Positions 52,101 to 62,500 of a stretch of 64,000 bases of DNA are shown here, in pieces. Position 1 is the first letter of the stretch; each line of letters begins with the position of its first letter. Source of the DNA: Pelotalea chapellei (GTDB taxonomy: Bacteria; Desulfobacterota; Desulfuromonadia; Geobacterales; Pseudopelobacteraceae); contig NZ_JAHDYS010000008.1 of NCBI RefSeq assembly GCF_018531195.1, positions 62,001-126,000 of the forward strand, read 5' to 3'. Both the position numbers and the translations under genes were made by a program. Under the pieces are notes generated by a model. That model made no database searches. It saw only the letters and a list, made by a program, of their open reading frames with translations, and was not told the origin of the DNA.

Positions 52101-52637
52101 CGTAAACAGCTGGATTCTGCTGGAGTCCGACTGCTGCTGTCCTGGTTGCTTTTGCGACCGTCGAGGCCGGATACAGTGGAATCCTATGGCTTCGATTATA
52201 CTCTTCACCATGGTGTTAATCCGGCTGAACCAATGCTTGTTGGACCCGCTTATATTCAGTTGCTTAAGGCACTGCTATCTGCTGGCCCCACTGATCTTGC
52301 GCAACCTGCTAATGCTTCGCTGGCTGTCATTCTGTCTAGCTCTGCTTGTCAGAAGTTCATCCAGGTACATGAAAGTGAAGGAGAGGAGTGGTTTAATAAG
52401 GAACGATTCGAGCTGTTCCTGCAGTGGCTTGTCATTACTCATCTAGCCATGCTGGCAGGAGAGTCACCTAAGGTTGCTATGCTCAATGAATGGCTGAATT
52501 TAGCGGTCTTGGAGGTCCAGGCTTACGCAGATCTGGCAGCCCATGCCGGTTATCGTCTGAATCTGTTTCTACGTATGTTGAACACCCCTGGCGAGAAAGA
52601 AGAGGTCCCGGTTAAGCCTGTCCCCCCAAAAAGATAA
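49119..52637 (+). CDS. Very large GH13 alpha-amylase-family protein
   Basis: The 1172-residue product has no signal peptide. After an unusual N-terminal region (about 1-270) and a Gly/His-rich stretch (about 276-300), a GH13 barrel follows: SDMVPNHTG near 428 (region I), the nucleophile in IRFDAA near 549, the acid/base in LLAEAFW near 614, and a region IV with NNPDE near 672 instead of the usual NHD. A C-terminal domain of about 400 residues has no clear match. It could be a maltosyl/glucosyl transferase, or a glycogen- or trehalose-related enzyme; the substrate is open. I chose the ATG at 49119 with GGAG upstream rather than an earlier in-frame start. Confidence 0.85.
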   Translation: MTEQPGTTAYFPHVIQISAQYWRSLDLGALSRLIAERNIPPIIFYRQMALKLNRLQPDSATPVHAGHLNLYATLQTVQRFIIDVLAEQELPDVLLDALQRSSSEHAFPEVATNFVELYPPQAVLNGSMGAGEWLAADTQQVIKKRMLLREILLLRMASGNPAIDSFRAILDDKQLSLASPAYAHLVDGVTGSLAKGPFITGLNMTLADALQAPVKASPDSLSGQVGYIREQWQELLPPELLKEVTTAFDILLEEERSRGWGGEPGPPPVLEFNRSGKGGAGEHGGGANEGHGGGHAGSSVFGGYDYPEYEYFSVDADWMSNVVLMAKMVYVWLDQLSKQHGYPITRLDQIPDCELNRLAEAGFTGLWLIGIWERSAASQRIKQLCGNPDAIASAYSLYDYEIAADLGGWEALGNLRERAAHRGIRLASDMVPNHTGIYSRWVIQHPDWFVQTDYPPFPTYQFNGEDLSHSGEMCIQVEDGYWTKTDAAVVFRMIERNTGRVRYIYHGNDGTSIPWNDTAQLNYLIPEVREAVIQTILHVARNFPIIRFDAAMTLAKKHYQRLWFPIRGLGGGIPSRAEHSMTREEFDTVFPVEFWREVVDRVAVEAPGTLLLAEAFWMMEGYFVRTLGMHRVYNSAFMNMLKMEENHKYRQTIKNVLEFNPEVLKRFVNFMNNPDEKTAVEQFGTQGKYFGACMMMVTMPGLPMFGHGQIEGLHEKYGMEYKRAYWDEPVDQGLVRGHEMWIFPLLRHRGLFSGSENFSLYDFYAGDHVDENVFAYSNRVGDHRALILYHNRYATTAGWIRKSTSFAVKGTNGDMELRHTTLAKALGVTAGDDLYLAFRDIYSGLEYLRNGTELSQKGLYAELGEYEFSVFLDFREIQDDADCTWKLLCETLNGSGVESLEEARLQVQFNDLNQAFNTVLECIPAESGKAQVGVVIGDAAALDKAAADFFDLLERQGEVIATTPPLPSQPLLLVAAALAPARKPLKGTDLQPLLRKQLDSAGVRLLLSWLLLRPSRPDTVESYGFDYTLHHGVNPAEPMLVGPAYIQLLKALLSAGPTDLAQPANASLAVILSSSACQKFIQVHESEGEEWFNKERFELFLQWLVITHLAMLAGESPKVAMLNEWLNLAVLEVQAYADLAAHAGYRLNLFLRMLNTPGEKEEVPVKPVPPKR

Positions 52638-52746
52638 AAAGAAGTTTTGGGTCGCCATTAGGTGGTGCGTTAATCGGAAGGTTGCGGCAGAGTGCTTTTA
52701 TGAATGATGATGTGAGGTGGGGAATTGATTTTCAGGGCAGTTGGAC

Positions 52747-52775
52747 GGGGGAACCATTTCAGGTTCCCCCTTTTG
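52747..52775 (+). terminator. Terminator after the GH13 gene
   Basis: GGGGGAACC (52747-52755) and GGTTCCCCC (52762-52770) form a perfect nine-base-pair stem with a six-base loop, followed by TTTTG. The convergent purA ends at 52786; on that strand the stem is followed by a G/C-rich sequence, so it mainly serves the plus strand. Confidence 0.75.
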
Positions 52776-52785
52776 TTTCAGGAAT

Positions 52786-55390
<2,605 letters not shown>

Positions 55391-55398
55391 TAATGGTC

Positions 55399-56907
55399 CT
55401 ATTCCACCTTCTTGATCGAGAGGGATGAGGCACCACGGGTTGCGATGCTTGGCCGCTGCACGGTCTGCAGGATAAGCAATTCATTTTTTGATTCATCAAA
55501 ATAGTAATCCGGCATGTAGTTTTGGGTGTCGCGGGTACGCCACTTTTCTTCCAGGCTCGAACCGTTCCACGCCAGGCAGAAAACTGCGCCGCGTTTATAG
55601 GAACGGGCATTACCAAGCACCCAGAAACCATCGTTCTTGCCGACCAGCACTTCACCTTTGGAGGTAACCTGAACGCGCTGATTCAGGAATATCCAGCGGT
55701 ATCTGTCGCCAGTTACGCGGACGTTGATCGGGTCTTCTTTTTGAAAGTACAGTTCCGAACCACCAAATTTGTCATTGCTACGCCACAGTTCGCTCAGGTC
55801 CTGGTCGTATACCACCAGGTAACCATCAGGATTGATTACAATTGTGTAAGTCTTATCATCCTGGGTGCGGAATTGGTTGAAGCTGTAAATGTCCCCGTAG
55901 CGAGGAAGTTTGATTGGATTTTTGAGAGTGATGGCAGAGCCATTGCGCGTGACTTCGGCGACCTCGCCATAAAAGTCAGTATCCCGACCCATGGCTTGGG
56001 CGTATATTTTTTTAGGACCACCGGCCAGATTTATGCTTCTGAAAAACCAGGGAAGTTTTTCAGCAACAAGAACCAGCTTGTTATCTTTTACCTGCCAGAC
56101 CTGGGAAGCAAGCTCTTCGGAGCGGATGATGGTGACATACACATCTATTGTGCCGTCTTTTCCTTCAGTGGAGTCGACTGAAAGTATCTTCTCCGAATTT
56201 TTAAATTCAACTTCTGCAACCAGTTTCATTTCAGTAGCCTGACGGTAATAAGCAAGACGACGCTCTTCTGCCAGGAAGATTTCGCGGCTTCCGTCGGGGA
56301 ATGTTCTGCCGGTCGCGATCAGGTTGGCTGCACCTGGTAGGCGTCTGCTCAGCCAGCCACTAGATGTATTTTTCTCGTATTCGGCGGGCTTGATGAAGTC
56401 GCCGGTGGGTGCTTTGTCAACCTGCTGTTCTGCTTTAATGATGTCGGATTTTATCGGTGCGGCGGGTTGGATGGTTTTGGGTGCGGCTGTGCCTACGGTA
56501 GCGGCTGGTTTGTTGCCGTAGAGATTTGACAGCTCTGATGAGAGTTTGTCTGCAAGTTTGCCGATTGCAGGAATCAGGTCGTCCTGACTTTCCCCCTGTA
56601 CGAAGGCTCTTGTAAGTACTTTGCCTGTTGTATTTTTAGCCAGTGCATCCACGCTGAAAATCTTGCCGATCATGACGTAGGTACCGGTTACCGTTACATC
56701 CGCGTCAGCACTGTTCCCAACCGCTGTAATGCTGTCACTATTAAGGCGCGAAGCAAGCAGCATCTGCAAGGTAGCCTTCATCTCATCCTTGTTCTGGTTG
56801 CCAATGGCATTCATTTCCCCGACGTAAACCCGAATCTGGGATGCCAATGCAGGCAGGGCCATCAGGGTGACAAGCAGTGCAGCGAACAGCACAATCAATT
56901 TTTTCAT
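55399..56907 (-). CDS. Exported protein with beta-propeller-like C-terminal part
   Basis: The 502-residue protein starts with a signal peptide ([22 protein letters not shown], cut near residue 22). An N-terminal domain (about 23-125) resembles the small periplasmic domains that bind other envelope proteins. A Pro/Ala-rich linker leads to about 320 residues of beta-strands in repeating units that look like FG-GAP/VCBS-type propeller blades (for example [19 protein letters not shown]). It lies eight bases before hisZ on the same strand. The function is not known. Confidence 0.8.
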   Translation of the reverse strand: MKKLIVLFAALLVTLMALPALASQIRVYVGEMNAIGNQNKDEMKATLQMLLASRLNSDSITAVGNSADADVTVTGTYVMIGKIFSVDALAKNTTGKVLTRAFVQGESQDDLIPAIGKLADKLSSELSNLYGNKPAATVGTAAPKTIQPAAPIKSDIIKAEQQVDKAPTGDFIKPAEYEKNTSSGWLSRRLPGAANLIATGRTFPDGSREIFLAEERRLAYYRQATEMKLVAEVEFKNSEKILSVDSTEGKDGTIDVYVTIIRSEELASQVWQVKDNKLVLVAEKLPWFFRSINLAGGPKKIYAQAMGRDTDFYGEVAEVTRNGSAITLKNPIKLPRYGDIYSFNQFRTQDDKTYTIVINPDGYLVVYDQDLSELWRSNDKFGGSELYFQKEDPINVRVTGDRYRWIFLNQRVQVTSKGEVLVGKNDGFWVLGNARSYKRGAVFCLAWNGSSLEEKWRTRDTQNYMPDYYFDESKNELLILQTVQRPSIATRGASSLSIKKVE

Positions 56908-56965
56908 GGTGCCTCCAGGTCGGGTTTAAAGCCTGCGGATTATTGCATAAAGCATCGTTCAGGTC

Positions 56966-56993
56966 AAAAAAAAAGGGGTGATACTGCCCCTTT
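56966..56993 (-). terminator. Rho-independent-type hairpin upstream of the propeller-like gene
   Basis: On the minus strand AAAGGGG (56993-56987) and CCCCTTT (56978-56972) pair around an eight-base loop and continue into a nine-base T-run. It lies between the porin gene's own terminator and the propeller gene. No gene ends directly before it, see the finding on a duplicated 3' end. Confidence 0.7.
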
Positions 56994-57132
56994 GGCATCA
57001 GGTAAATCAAGATTAAAGAGCATGCTTAATCTGAGTTTTGTATTGTCGAGCAGGGTTAAGTTTTTGTATCGCAGTGATAGAACTCTCTGGAGGTCTCCGT
57101 ATCAGAGCCTCTGCATACTTAAGTCAACAGGC

Positions 57133-57167
57133 AAAAAAAAAGAGGACGGGATTGCTCCCGCCCTCTT
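57133..57167 (-). terminator. Rho-independent terminator of the porin gene
   Basis: On the minus strand GAGGGCGGGA (57165-57156) and TCCCGTCCTC (57151-57142) form a ten-base-pair stem with one mismatch and a four-base loop, followed by nine T. It begins about 20 bases after the porin stop. Confidence 0.9.
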
Positions 57168-57188
57168 GGACATCAGGTGAAACTTGAA

Positions 57189-58655
57189 TTAGAAAGCATA
57201 GCTCAGAACGACGCGAGCGGTGTAGGGGTTTTCAGGCTCCTTGCCGCCGGTAACAGTATCTGTGTAGTAGCCACCCAGGATGACATAAGCACCCTGAACA
57301 CTGGCGGTCAGGTTGTCATACATCTTGTAACCGGTCTCCAGGTTGATTTCAGCCCCCTGGAAGTTGGAGCCATTAACATTGCCTTTTGTTACGTTGACAG
57401 GACGGTTGCCGTTTTTCTTGGCAGCCCAGGCAAAGCCGGCATTAGCATTTGCGTACATTTTAGGAGTAATGGTTGCATCGTAGCCCAAGGTGGCCAGAAT
57501 CACACCCTGATTTTTGTTGTTGGTGCTGTAGATGAGGGACTGGTCTGTGGAAGTTCCCTGCATGTTGGTTGCACGATTCAGGATCATCATGTTTGAATCA
57601 TTATAGGAGTTGCAACCGGTGCCGCTGGTGCTGACAAAACCATTTGTGGCTGCGCCATTGGAGGTGTTCACGGCCTGCCATGCACTGTTAACACCATCGT
57701 TAGCATTTCTCTCGCCGGTCGTAAACAGAGCTGCGGTACGCAGGTTGCCGGGACCGAGAGGCAGTTTGGCAGCAGCATTAAACGCATAGCCGTTGTAGGT
57801 GGCTCTTTTTCTTGTTGCTGCAGGATCAGCAAACTTCTGTACACCTTGCTGCGCGGCAGCAAAACCACTCAGGCCGAGTGCACCGAGTTTGGCATCAAAA
57901 TTGGCGCCAAGCACATGTAATGTTGTAGGGCTAGAATTGCGGTCATCTGCATACAGATAGTAGGCAGCGCCAACTTTGAGGTCTTTGTTGATTGCGAAGT
58001 CACTGGACAGAGCAACAAGGTGCAGGTCGTCCAAGCCGCGCTGGCGGGTATTGCCAACGGTGAAATAGGATTGGTCATAAGCGCGGAAATAGCCGAGACC
58101 AACAGTAGCAGGACCGAACTTGCTGACGGAATTGACGCCAGCTATATCTGCATCAAAGAAAACGCCTTTGAAAGCATCTTTGATTGGCTGGATACCGGCG
58201 GTAACACGAACAGGGGTAGAAGGAATCTTGAAGTCAAGGTATACGTGCTTTGTTTCCAGGTTGACGGCATCTGATTCCAAAGCTCCGCCTGAGTTCCTGA
58301 AAGCGGTACCGGCAGTTGGTCCTGCCGTAGTGGAGTTAGTAGAACTAATAATTCCACCCTGTGCACGATCGCCAAAAACCGAATCGATTTCAAAAGCAGT
58401 TACCAGTTTAAGATCATCGTTTGCTTTGGCTGTGTAAAAAATGCGGGCGCGCTGCTCGAAGTAGTTGTTTGCTTTGTTTTTTTCAACAGTTGTGCTTGGA
58501 GTGATATAGCCTGATCCGCCGTTTTCATAGTCAGATACGAAATACTTCAACTTGTACATGCCGTGAAACTCATTCTCGAATGCCATGGCTGGTACGGAAA
58601 TGGCTGCGAGTGCTCCGGCTGCTGCTGCGATTGTTGCTGCTTTTTTCAACTTCAT
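57189..58655 (-). CDS. Outer-membrane porin-like beta-barrel protein
   Basis: The ATG at 58655 follows GGAGG by seven bases. The 488-residue product has a signal peptide of about 25 residues (MKLKKAATIAAAAGALAAIS, cut after AMA), then a Gram-negative porin pattern: alternating hydrophobic/aromatic strands and a final strand ending YTARVVLSYAF with the C-terminal phenylalanine required for barrel assembly. Several Asn/Ser/Gly-rich loops are visible. It resembles the abundant porins of Geobacter (OmpJ type), but I cannot name it. It is transcribed alone, from a likely promoter far upstream. Confidence 0.85.
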   Translation of the reverse strand: MKLKKAATIAAAAGALAAISVPAMAFENEFHGMYKLKYFVSDYENGGSGYITPSTTVEKNKANNYFEQRARIFYTAKANDDLKLVTAFEIDSVFGDRAQGGIISSTNSTTAGPTAGTAFRNSGGALESDAVNLETKHVYLDFKIPSTPVRVTAGIQPIKDAFKGVFFDADIAGVNSVSKFGPATVGLGYFRAYDQSYFTVGNTRQRGLDDLHLVALSSDFAINKDLKVGAAYYLYADDRNSSPTTLHVLGANFDAKLGALGLSGFAAAQQGVQKFADPAATRKRATYNGYAFNAAAKLPLGPGNLRTAALFTTGERNANDGVNSAWQAVNTSNGAATNGFVSTSGTGCNSYNDSNMMILNRATNMQGTSTDQSLIYSTNNKNQGVILATLGYDATITPKMYANANAGFAWAAKKNGNRPVNVTKGNVNGSNFQGAEINLETGYKMYDNLTASVQGAYVILGGYYTDTVTGGKEPENPYTARVVLSYAF

Positions 58656-58802
58656 GTGTGCCTCCTTCATTTTGTATAAGATGCGTGCATGTCAGCTACC
58701 AAACAGATTACATTAAATAATTTTTTTGAGCGTTGCTCACCACCTTTCCTATGAATTGGCCTTCTGATACATGTGTTGTTTATGCTGGTCCCTGAAACGC
58801 AC

Positions 58803-58844
58803 GTACCCTTTGAACGGTCTCACGGGGAGCAGTCCAAAGGGTAC
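58803..58844 (-). promoter_or_regulatory. Inverted repeat in the porin leader
   Basis: GTACCCTTTG (58803-58812) and CAAAGGGTAC (58835-58844) are perfect 10-base inverses with a 22-base loop. In the minus-strand transcript this would form a stable stem about 150 bases before the porin start codon. Confidence 0.65.
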
Positions 58845-59001
58845 ATTTGTTACCAGCAGTTTGTCTTATTTGTCTGAAACGTTTCACAGTTTGTTCGCTC
58901 CCGGATGATGTCGTGCTTGTAAAGCAAAACAATTAAAAATCAGGCGGTTAGCTACTAAGAGGTTTCGTTTGGTTTCAGTGGTGTTTTAAAAAAGATGTCG
59001 C

Positions 59002-59029
59002 ACTATACAATAAATCAAACGATTGTCAA
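59002..59029 (-). promoter_or_regulatory. Candidate porin promoter
   Basis: On the minus strand a perfect TTGACA (59029-59024) and TATAGT (59007-59002) are 16 bases apart. Transcription would start near 58995 and give an untranslated leader of about 340 bases in front of the porin. Confidence 0.6.
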
Positions 59030-59109
59030 GAAGAAAAAAGCGTTTGTTTTTGTAACGTGCTGTAAATACAACGTTAAGAAGGGGTGTGTCAACATCTTAT
59101 TGTATTTAA

Positions 59110-59520
59110 TTAAATTTTATGCCTCAGTTGGCACAGCTCGGTCAAAATTCCATTGCTGCTTTTGGGATGAATAAAAGCAATGCTGGTCCCATGAGCACCA
59201 CTGCGGGGCTTCTGATCAATCATCCGTGATCCTTCATCAACGAGTTTGGCAATAGCTGCTTCGATATCTTCTACCTCATAGGCTAAATGATGAATGCCAG
59301 GCCCGTTTTTCTCAAGAAATTTTGCAATCGGGCTTTCAAGTGTGGTGGGCTCTAGAAGTTCTATTTTCGATTCTCCCACTTGCAGCATGGCGACCTTGAC
59401 CATCTGTTCGGCAACTTCCTCAATGCCGGCAAAGGTCATACCCAGGTTGTCACGGTAAAAGGGCAGAGATTCATCAAGAGAGCGTACGGCGATACCGATG
59501 TGATTAATTTTTGTAAGCAT
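59110..59520 (-). CDS. mce: Methylmalonyl-CoA epimerase
   Basis: The enzyme interconverts (R)- and (S)-methylmalonyl-CoA. The 136-residue vicinal-oxygen-chelate protein has NHIGIAVRSLDESLPFYRDNLG near 6-27 and GPGIHHLAYEVEDIEAAIAK near 73-92, with metal ligands His7, His77 and a late Glu in the GILTELCQ end. It follows the mutase gene, from which it is separated by the GxxExxY cassette. Confidence 0.93.
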   Translation of the reverse strand: MLTKINHIGIAVRSLDESLPFYRDNLGMTFAGIEEVAEQMVKVAMLQVGESKIELLEPTTLESPIAKFLEKNGPGIHHLAYEVEDIEAAIAKLVDEGSRMIDQKPRSGAHGTSIAFIHPKSSNGILTELCQLRHKI

Positions 59521-59536
59521 GTAAAATTCCTTTACT

Positions 59537-59566
59537 CACCACAGAGTCACAGAGCACACAGAGGAA
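59537..59566 (+). repeat. Left inverted repeat of the GxxExxY cassette
   Basis: A 30-base element that starts CACCACAGAGTCACAGAG. It lies 16 bases upstream (minus-strand sense) of the epimerase start and pairs with the element at 59951-59980 at 28 of 30 positions. Confidence 0.9.
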
Positions 59567-59567
59567 T

Positions 59568-59942
59568 TCAAAGGACAAGGCGTTTAAGCCCGTCTTTGAG
59601 TAAGCGACAGTTGAAGTTAAGAAGAAGGCCCGTTTGCTTGCCAGAAAGTTTGAGGTATGTCAAGAGCTGTGCTTCATGGATAGGGAGTAAAGAATCCACA
59701 CTCTTAAGCTCCACAACTACTTTGCTGTCGACCAAAATATCCAGCCGATAACCAATGTCGAGCACCACTCCTTTGTAAATGACAGGCAGTTCTTTCTGAC
59801 GCTCGAATGGTATGTTTCTATCCTCTAGTTCCCTTGCGAGACAAACTTCATACGCCGATTCCAGTAATCCTGGACCCAAGCCGCGATGAACCTCTATGGC
59901 AGCCTCTATTATGTAATTGGTTAAATCCGCATCTCTGTACAT
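59568..59942 (-). CDS. GxxExxY-family protein
   Basis: The 124-residue protein has the family motif GLLESAY (residues 25-31), preceded by [13 protein letters not shown], and further conserved parts [12 protein letters not shown] near 47 and [20 protein letters not shown] near 75-94. The last part includes an ELK motif of nuclease-like folds. The family (TIGR04256) is common in environmental genomes and has no proven function. The gene is alone between two inverted repeats and so looks like a mobile cassette inserted into the mutase-epimerase operon. Confidence 0.92.
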   Translation of the reverse strand: MYRDADLTNYIIEAAIEVHRGLGPGLLESAYEVCLARELEDRNIPFERQKELPVIYKGVVLDIGYRLDILVDSKVVVELKSVDSLLPIHEAQLLTYLKLSGKQTGLLLNFNCRLLKDGLKRLVL

Positions 59943-59950
59943 AGATCAGA

Positions 59951-59980
59951 TTTCTCTGTGTCCTCTGTGACTCTGTGGTG
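59951..59980 (-). repeat. Right inverted repeat of the GxxExxY cassette
   Basis: The reverse complement of these 30 bases begins with the same 18 bases as the left element at 59537-59566 and differs from it at two positions overall. It ends 13 bases from the mutase stop. Confidence 0.9.
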
Positions 59981-59992
59981 GATGATTTACGT

Positions 59993-61648
59993 CTATAAAA
60001 CCACAGTCTCCGTGTGTTTTCCAAATACCCCTCTGAAAACATCTGCTATTTCGCCCAGGGTCGCATAGGCTTTGACTGCATTGAGGATGTGCGGCATGAG
60101 GTTGTCGGTTCCCTTGGCAGCATTCTCAAGGAGTTGCAGCGTTTCCTGCACTTTTGCCGTGTCTCGTCCAGCCTTCATTTCTCCCAATGCTTTCTTCTGA
60201 AATATCTCGACCTCTTCCTTGATTTTGAGCAGACCGGTAGGAGGCGGTTCCTGAATGGTAAATTTGTTGACACCTACAATAATCAGATCATCTTTTTCGA
60301 TCGATTTCTGGTAGGCATATGCTGAATCCTGAATCTCTTTCTGTTGAAAACCTCGTGAGATGGCCTCAACGGCTCCGCCCAGAGAGTCGATCTTGTCAAT
60401 GTAGTCCATGGCGGCTTTTTCGATCTGGTCTGTTAGCGACTCAACTAGAAAAGAGCCGGCAAGGGGGTCGATGCTGTCGGCAACGCCTGATTCATAGGCG
60501 ATTACCTGCTGAGTGCGCAGGGCAATGCGGACAGAATCCTCGGTTGGCAAGGCCAGAGCCTCATCACGGGAATTGGTGTGCAGGGACTGGGTGCCACCCA
60601 GTACTGCGGCCAGGGCCTGAATGGTGACGCGCATGATGTTGTTGTCCGGTTGCTGTGCGGTAAGAGTACATCCGGCGGTCTGAGTATGGAAGCGCAGCAT
60701 CAGGGACTTTGGATCTTTGGCGCCGAAACGCTCTTTCATCACTTTTGCCCAAATGCGACGTGCAGCACGGAATTTTGCCACTTCTTCCAAAAGATTGTTA
60801 TGTGCGTTAAAGAAAAAAGCCAGGCGCGGCGCAAAGTCATCAACAGCCAGACCAGCCTTGATTGCGGCATCGACATAGGCAATACCATCTGCGAGTGTAA
60901 AGGCAACTTCCTGAACCGCAGATGAGCCTGCTTCGCGGATGTGGTAGCCGGAAATTGATATGGTGTTCCATTTGGGCACCGAATCCTTGCAGTAGGCAAA
61001 AATGTCGGTGATTATGCGCATGGATTCCTTTGGCGGGTAGATGTATGTGCCGCGGGCCATGTATTCCTTGAGGATGTCATTTTGAATGGTTCCGGAAATT
61101 TGATCTGCTGAAACTCCCTGCTTCTCAGCTACTGCGATATACATGCAGAGCAGGATGGCGGCTGTGGAGTTGATGGTCATGGAGGTGGAAACTTTGTCCA
61201 AAGGAATTCCGTCAAAAAGTATTTCCATATCTGCCAGAGAATCAATGGCAACGCCGACCTTGCCGACTTCACCCTGACTCATGGCTGCATCGGAATCGTA
61301 CCCCATCTGGGTTGGGAGGTCGAAGGCCACCGAGAGGCCGGTCTGGCCGGCGGCGAGCAAATATTTATAGCGTTCGTTCGATTCCTTGGCGGTTCCAAAT
61401 CCCGCATATTGGCGCATTGTCCAGAAACGGCCGCGATACATGGTGGGTTGTACACCGCGGGTAAAAGGATATTCACCGGGGAACCCCAAGTTCTCTTCAT
61501 AACCGGGATATTCGAAATCAGGAGTGAAACATCGCTCCAGTTCTATATTTGAAGTAGTGGTGAAATCAGTTTTTCGTTCCGGTGATCTGGCAATATTTTT
61601 GGCAACAGTTCCATTCGTCCACTGCTGTTTCTTGTCTGAAATGTTCAT
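59993..61648 (-). CDS. mutA: Methylmalonyl-CoA mutase, catalytic (large-chain N-terminal-type) subunit
   Basis: The enzyme rearranges succinyl-CoA and methylmalonyl-CoA with adenosylcobalamin. The 551-residue product (ATG at 61648 behind AAGGAG) covers the TIM-barrel substrate domain: [21 protein letters not shown]-type segment near 60-80, [20 protein letters not shown] near 83, [17 protein letters not shown] near 108 and [20 protein letters not shown] near 335. The B12-binding domain (DxHxxG) is absent, so a separate small subunit must be encoded elsewhere. The mutase end is only 12 bases from the inverted repeat. Confidence 0.94.
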   Translation of the reverse strand: MNISDKKQQWTNGTVAKNIARSPERKTDFTTTSNIELERCFTPDFEYPGYEENLGFPGEYPFTRGVQPTMYRGRFWTMRQYAGFGTAKESNERYKYLLAAGQTGLSVAFDLPTQMGYDSDAAMSQGEVGKVGVAIDSLADMEILFDGIPLDKVSTSMTINSTAAILLCMYIAVAEKQGVSADQISGTIQNDILKEYMARGTYIYPPKESMRIITDIFAYCKDSVPKWNTISISGYHIREAGSSAVQEVAFTLADGIAYVDAAIKAGLAVDDFAPRLAFFFNAHNNLLEEVAKFRAARRIWAKVMKERFGAKDPKSLMLRFHTQTAGCTLTAQQPDNNIMRVTIQALAAVLGGTQSLHTNSRDEALALPTEDSVRIALRTQQVIAYESGVADSIDPLAGSFLVESLTDQIEKAAMDYIDKIDSLGGAVEAISRGFQQKEIQDSAYAYQKSIEKDDLIIVGVNKFTIQEPPPTGLLKIKEEVEIFQKKALGEMKAGRDTAKVQETLQLLENAAKGTDNLMPHILNAVKAYATLGEIADVFRGVFGKHTETVVL

Positions 61649-61674
61649 ATTCACTCCTTGTGTAGATAAAAAGT

Positions 61675-61699
61675 CCCTCTCCCGGTGGTAGGGAGAGGG
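61675..61699 (-). repeat. G/C-rich hairpin between the kinase-like and mutase genes
   Basis: CCCTCTCCC (61675-61683) and GGGAGAGGG (61691-61699) pair perfectly around a seven-base loop. It lies in the 79-base gap between the two genes and resembles the hairpin behind mtnA. Confidence 0.55.
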
Positions 61700-61727
61700 T
61701 CTCGAGGAAGAAACTCTGCGGTTGTTA

Positions 61728-62363
61728 TTAGAGAATTGCCTGCACCAGTGACCATGCCTCGGCAATGACCTCATCCTGGGAGCGATTGGCGGCGGCATCC
61801 ACCCTCACTCCGCGCCAGCGAGACATTTCATTCAAATAAAACTCCCTCATCTGCTGATAGTATTCAAGTCCGCCTTCGTGGTGAATCTGCAGGACATCCT
61901 CGATTCGTTCATGGGCTTCTTCGGCCGGCACATCGATGAAGATGGTCAAATCGGGATAGATCTCTTCATCAAACAAAAAACCCCGGGACATCTTTTCCAG
62001 GGCACGTAAGGCGTCAAAATTGCGAACATGACCCTGGACCCAGGCATTGGCTAAGGAAGATATGCTTGACTGCTTGCAAAGAACGATTTTGTCATTTTCC
62101 AGTGCAGGTGAAACAATATTTTTGAAGATCTCAGCTCGAACGGCGCATTCCAGGAAAAAGTCGGCGCGTACATCCTTGCCGAAGGGCCAGTTAAGAAACG
62201 TCTCCATTCCCAGTTCTTTAACCCTTCCCGAATCAGGATTTGCACATTCTATGACATCATATTTGCTTTCGACCAACGCCTTGTGCAGTCCCACAATACC
62301 TGCTTTGACCTGCTGGCCGGAGCCGCTGATGCCCTCGATAACTATAAATTTACCTTTTCTCAC
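61728..62363 (-). CDS. dTMP-kinase-like protein with altered Walker A
   Basis: The 211-residue product starts with GTG behind GAGGAGG and follows the thymidylate-kinase plan: [19 protein letters not shown] at the N-terminus, [20 protein letters not shown] near 73, and [20 protein letters not shown] near 135. The phosphate-binding loop, normally GxDGSGK(S/T), reads GISGSGQQ here, with no lysine. The DRY motif is also changed (CKQSSIS). It therefore probably does not phosphorylate dTMP, or uses another mechanism. It is co-oriented with the mutase and carboxylase genes and may serve that pathway. Confidence 0.8.
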   Translation of the reverse strand: MRKGKFIVIEGISGSGQQVKAGIVGLHKALVESKYDVIECANPDSGRVKELGMETFLNWPFGKDVRADFFLECAVRAEIFKNIVSPALENDKIVLCKQSSISSLANAWVQGHVRNFDALRALEKMSRGFLFDEEIYPDLTIFIDVPAEEAHERIEDVLQIHHEGGLEYYQQMREFYLNEMSRWRGVRVDAAANRSQDEVIAEAWSLVQAIL

Positions 62364-62422
62364 TGTATCCTCCTCTGCTCATTGGTTTATGTACGTTTGA
62401 CTGAAGTTGCCTTCGGCTGAAA

Positions 62423-62481
62423 CGACTGACCCCGTCTTTTCAGACAGGGTCAGTCGGAACACCAAGGGCTGAAATCAGCCC
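62423..62481. repeat. Pair of adjacent hairpins between carboxylase and kinase-like genes
   Basis: The first hairpin has arms 62423-62436 and 62443-62456 (14 pairs, one mismatch, loop TTTTCA). The second has GGGCTG (62466-62471) and CAGCCC (62476-62481) around AAAT. They fill most of the 137-base gap. There is no T-run, so they are better seen as a repeat element or RNA-stabilising structure than as a terminator. Confidence 0.6.
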
Positions 62482-62500
62482 GGTGAAAGCACCGACCCGA

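Larger units (their letters stand above)
58656..59109. other. Gene-free leader and promoter region upstream of the porin gene
   Basis: These 454 bases carry no credible open frame. They contain the porin's candidate promoter (59002-59029, minus), a long untranslated leader and the inverted repeat at 58803-58844. The leader could hold a regulatory RNA, but I did not recognise a known riboswitch, including the GEMM type. Confidence 0.7.

Noticed and set aside
58656-58995. GEMM (cyclic dinucleotide) riboswitch in the porin leader
   Set aside because: The conserved GEMM parts (such as ACGCAAAGC and the tetraloop-receptor segment) were looked for by eye on the minus strand and not found.
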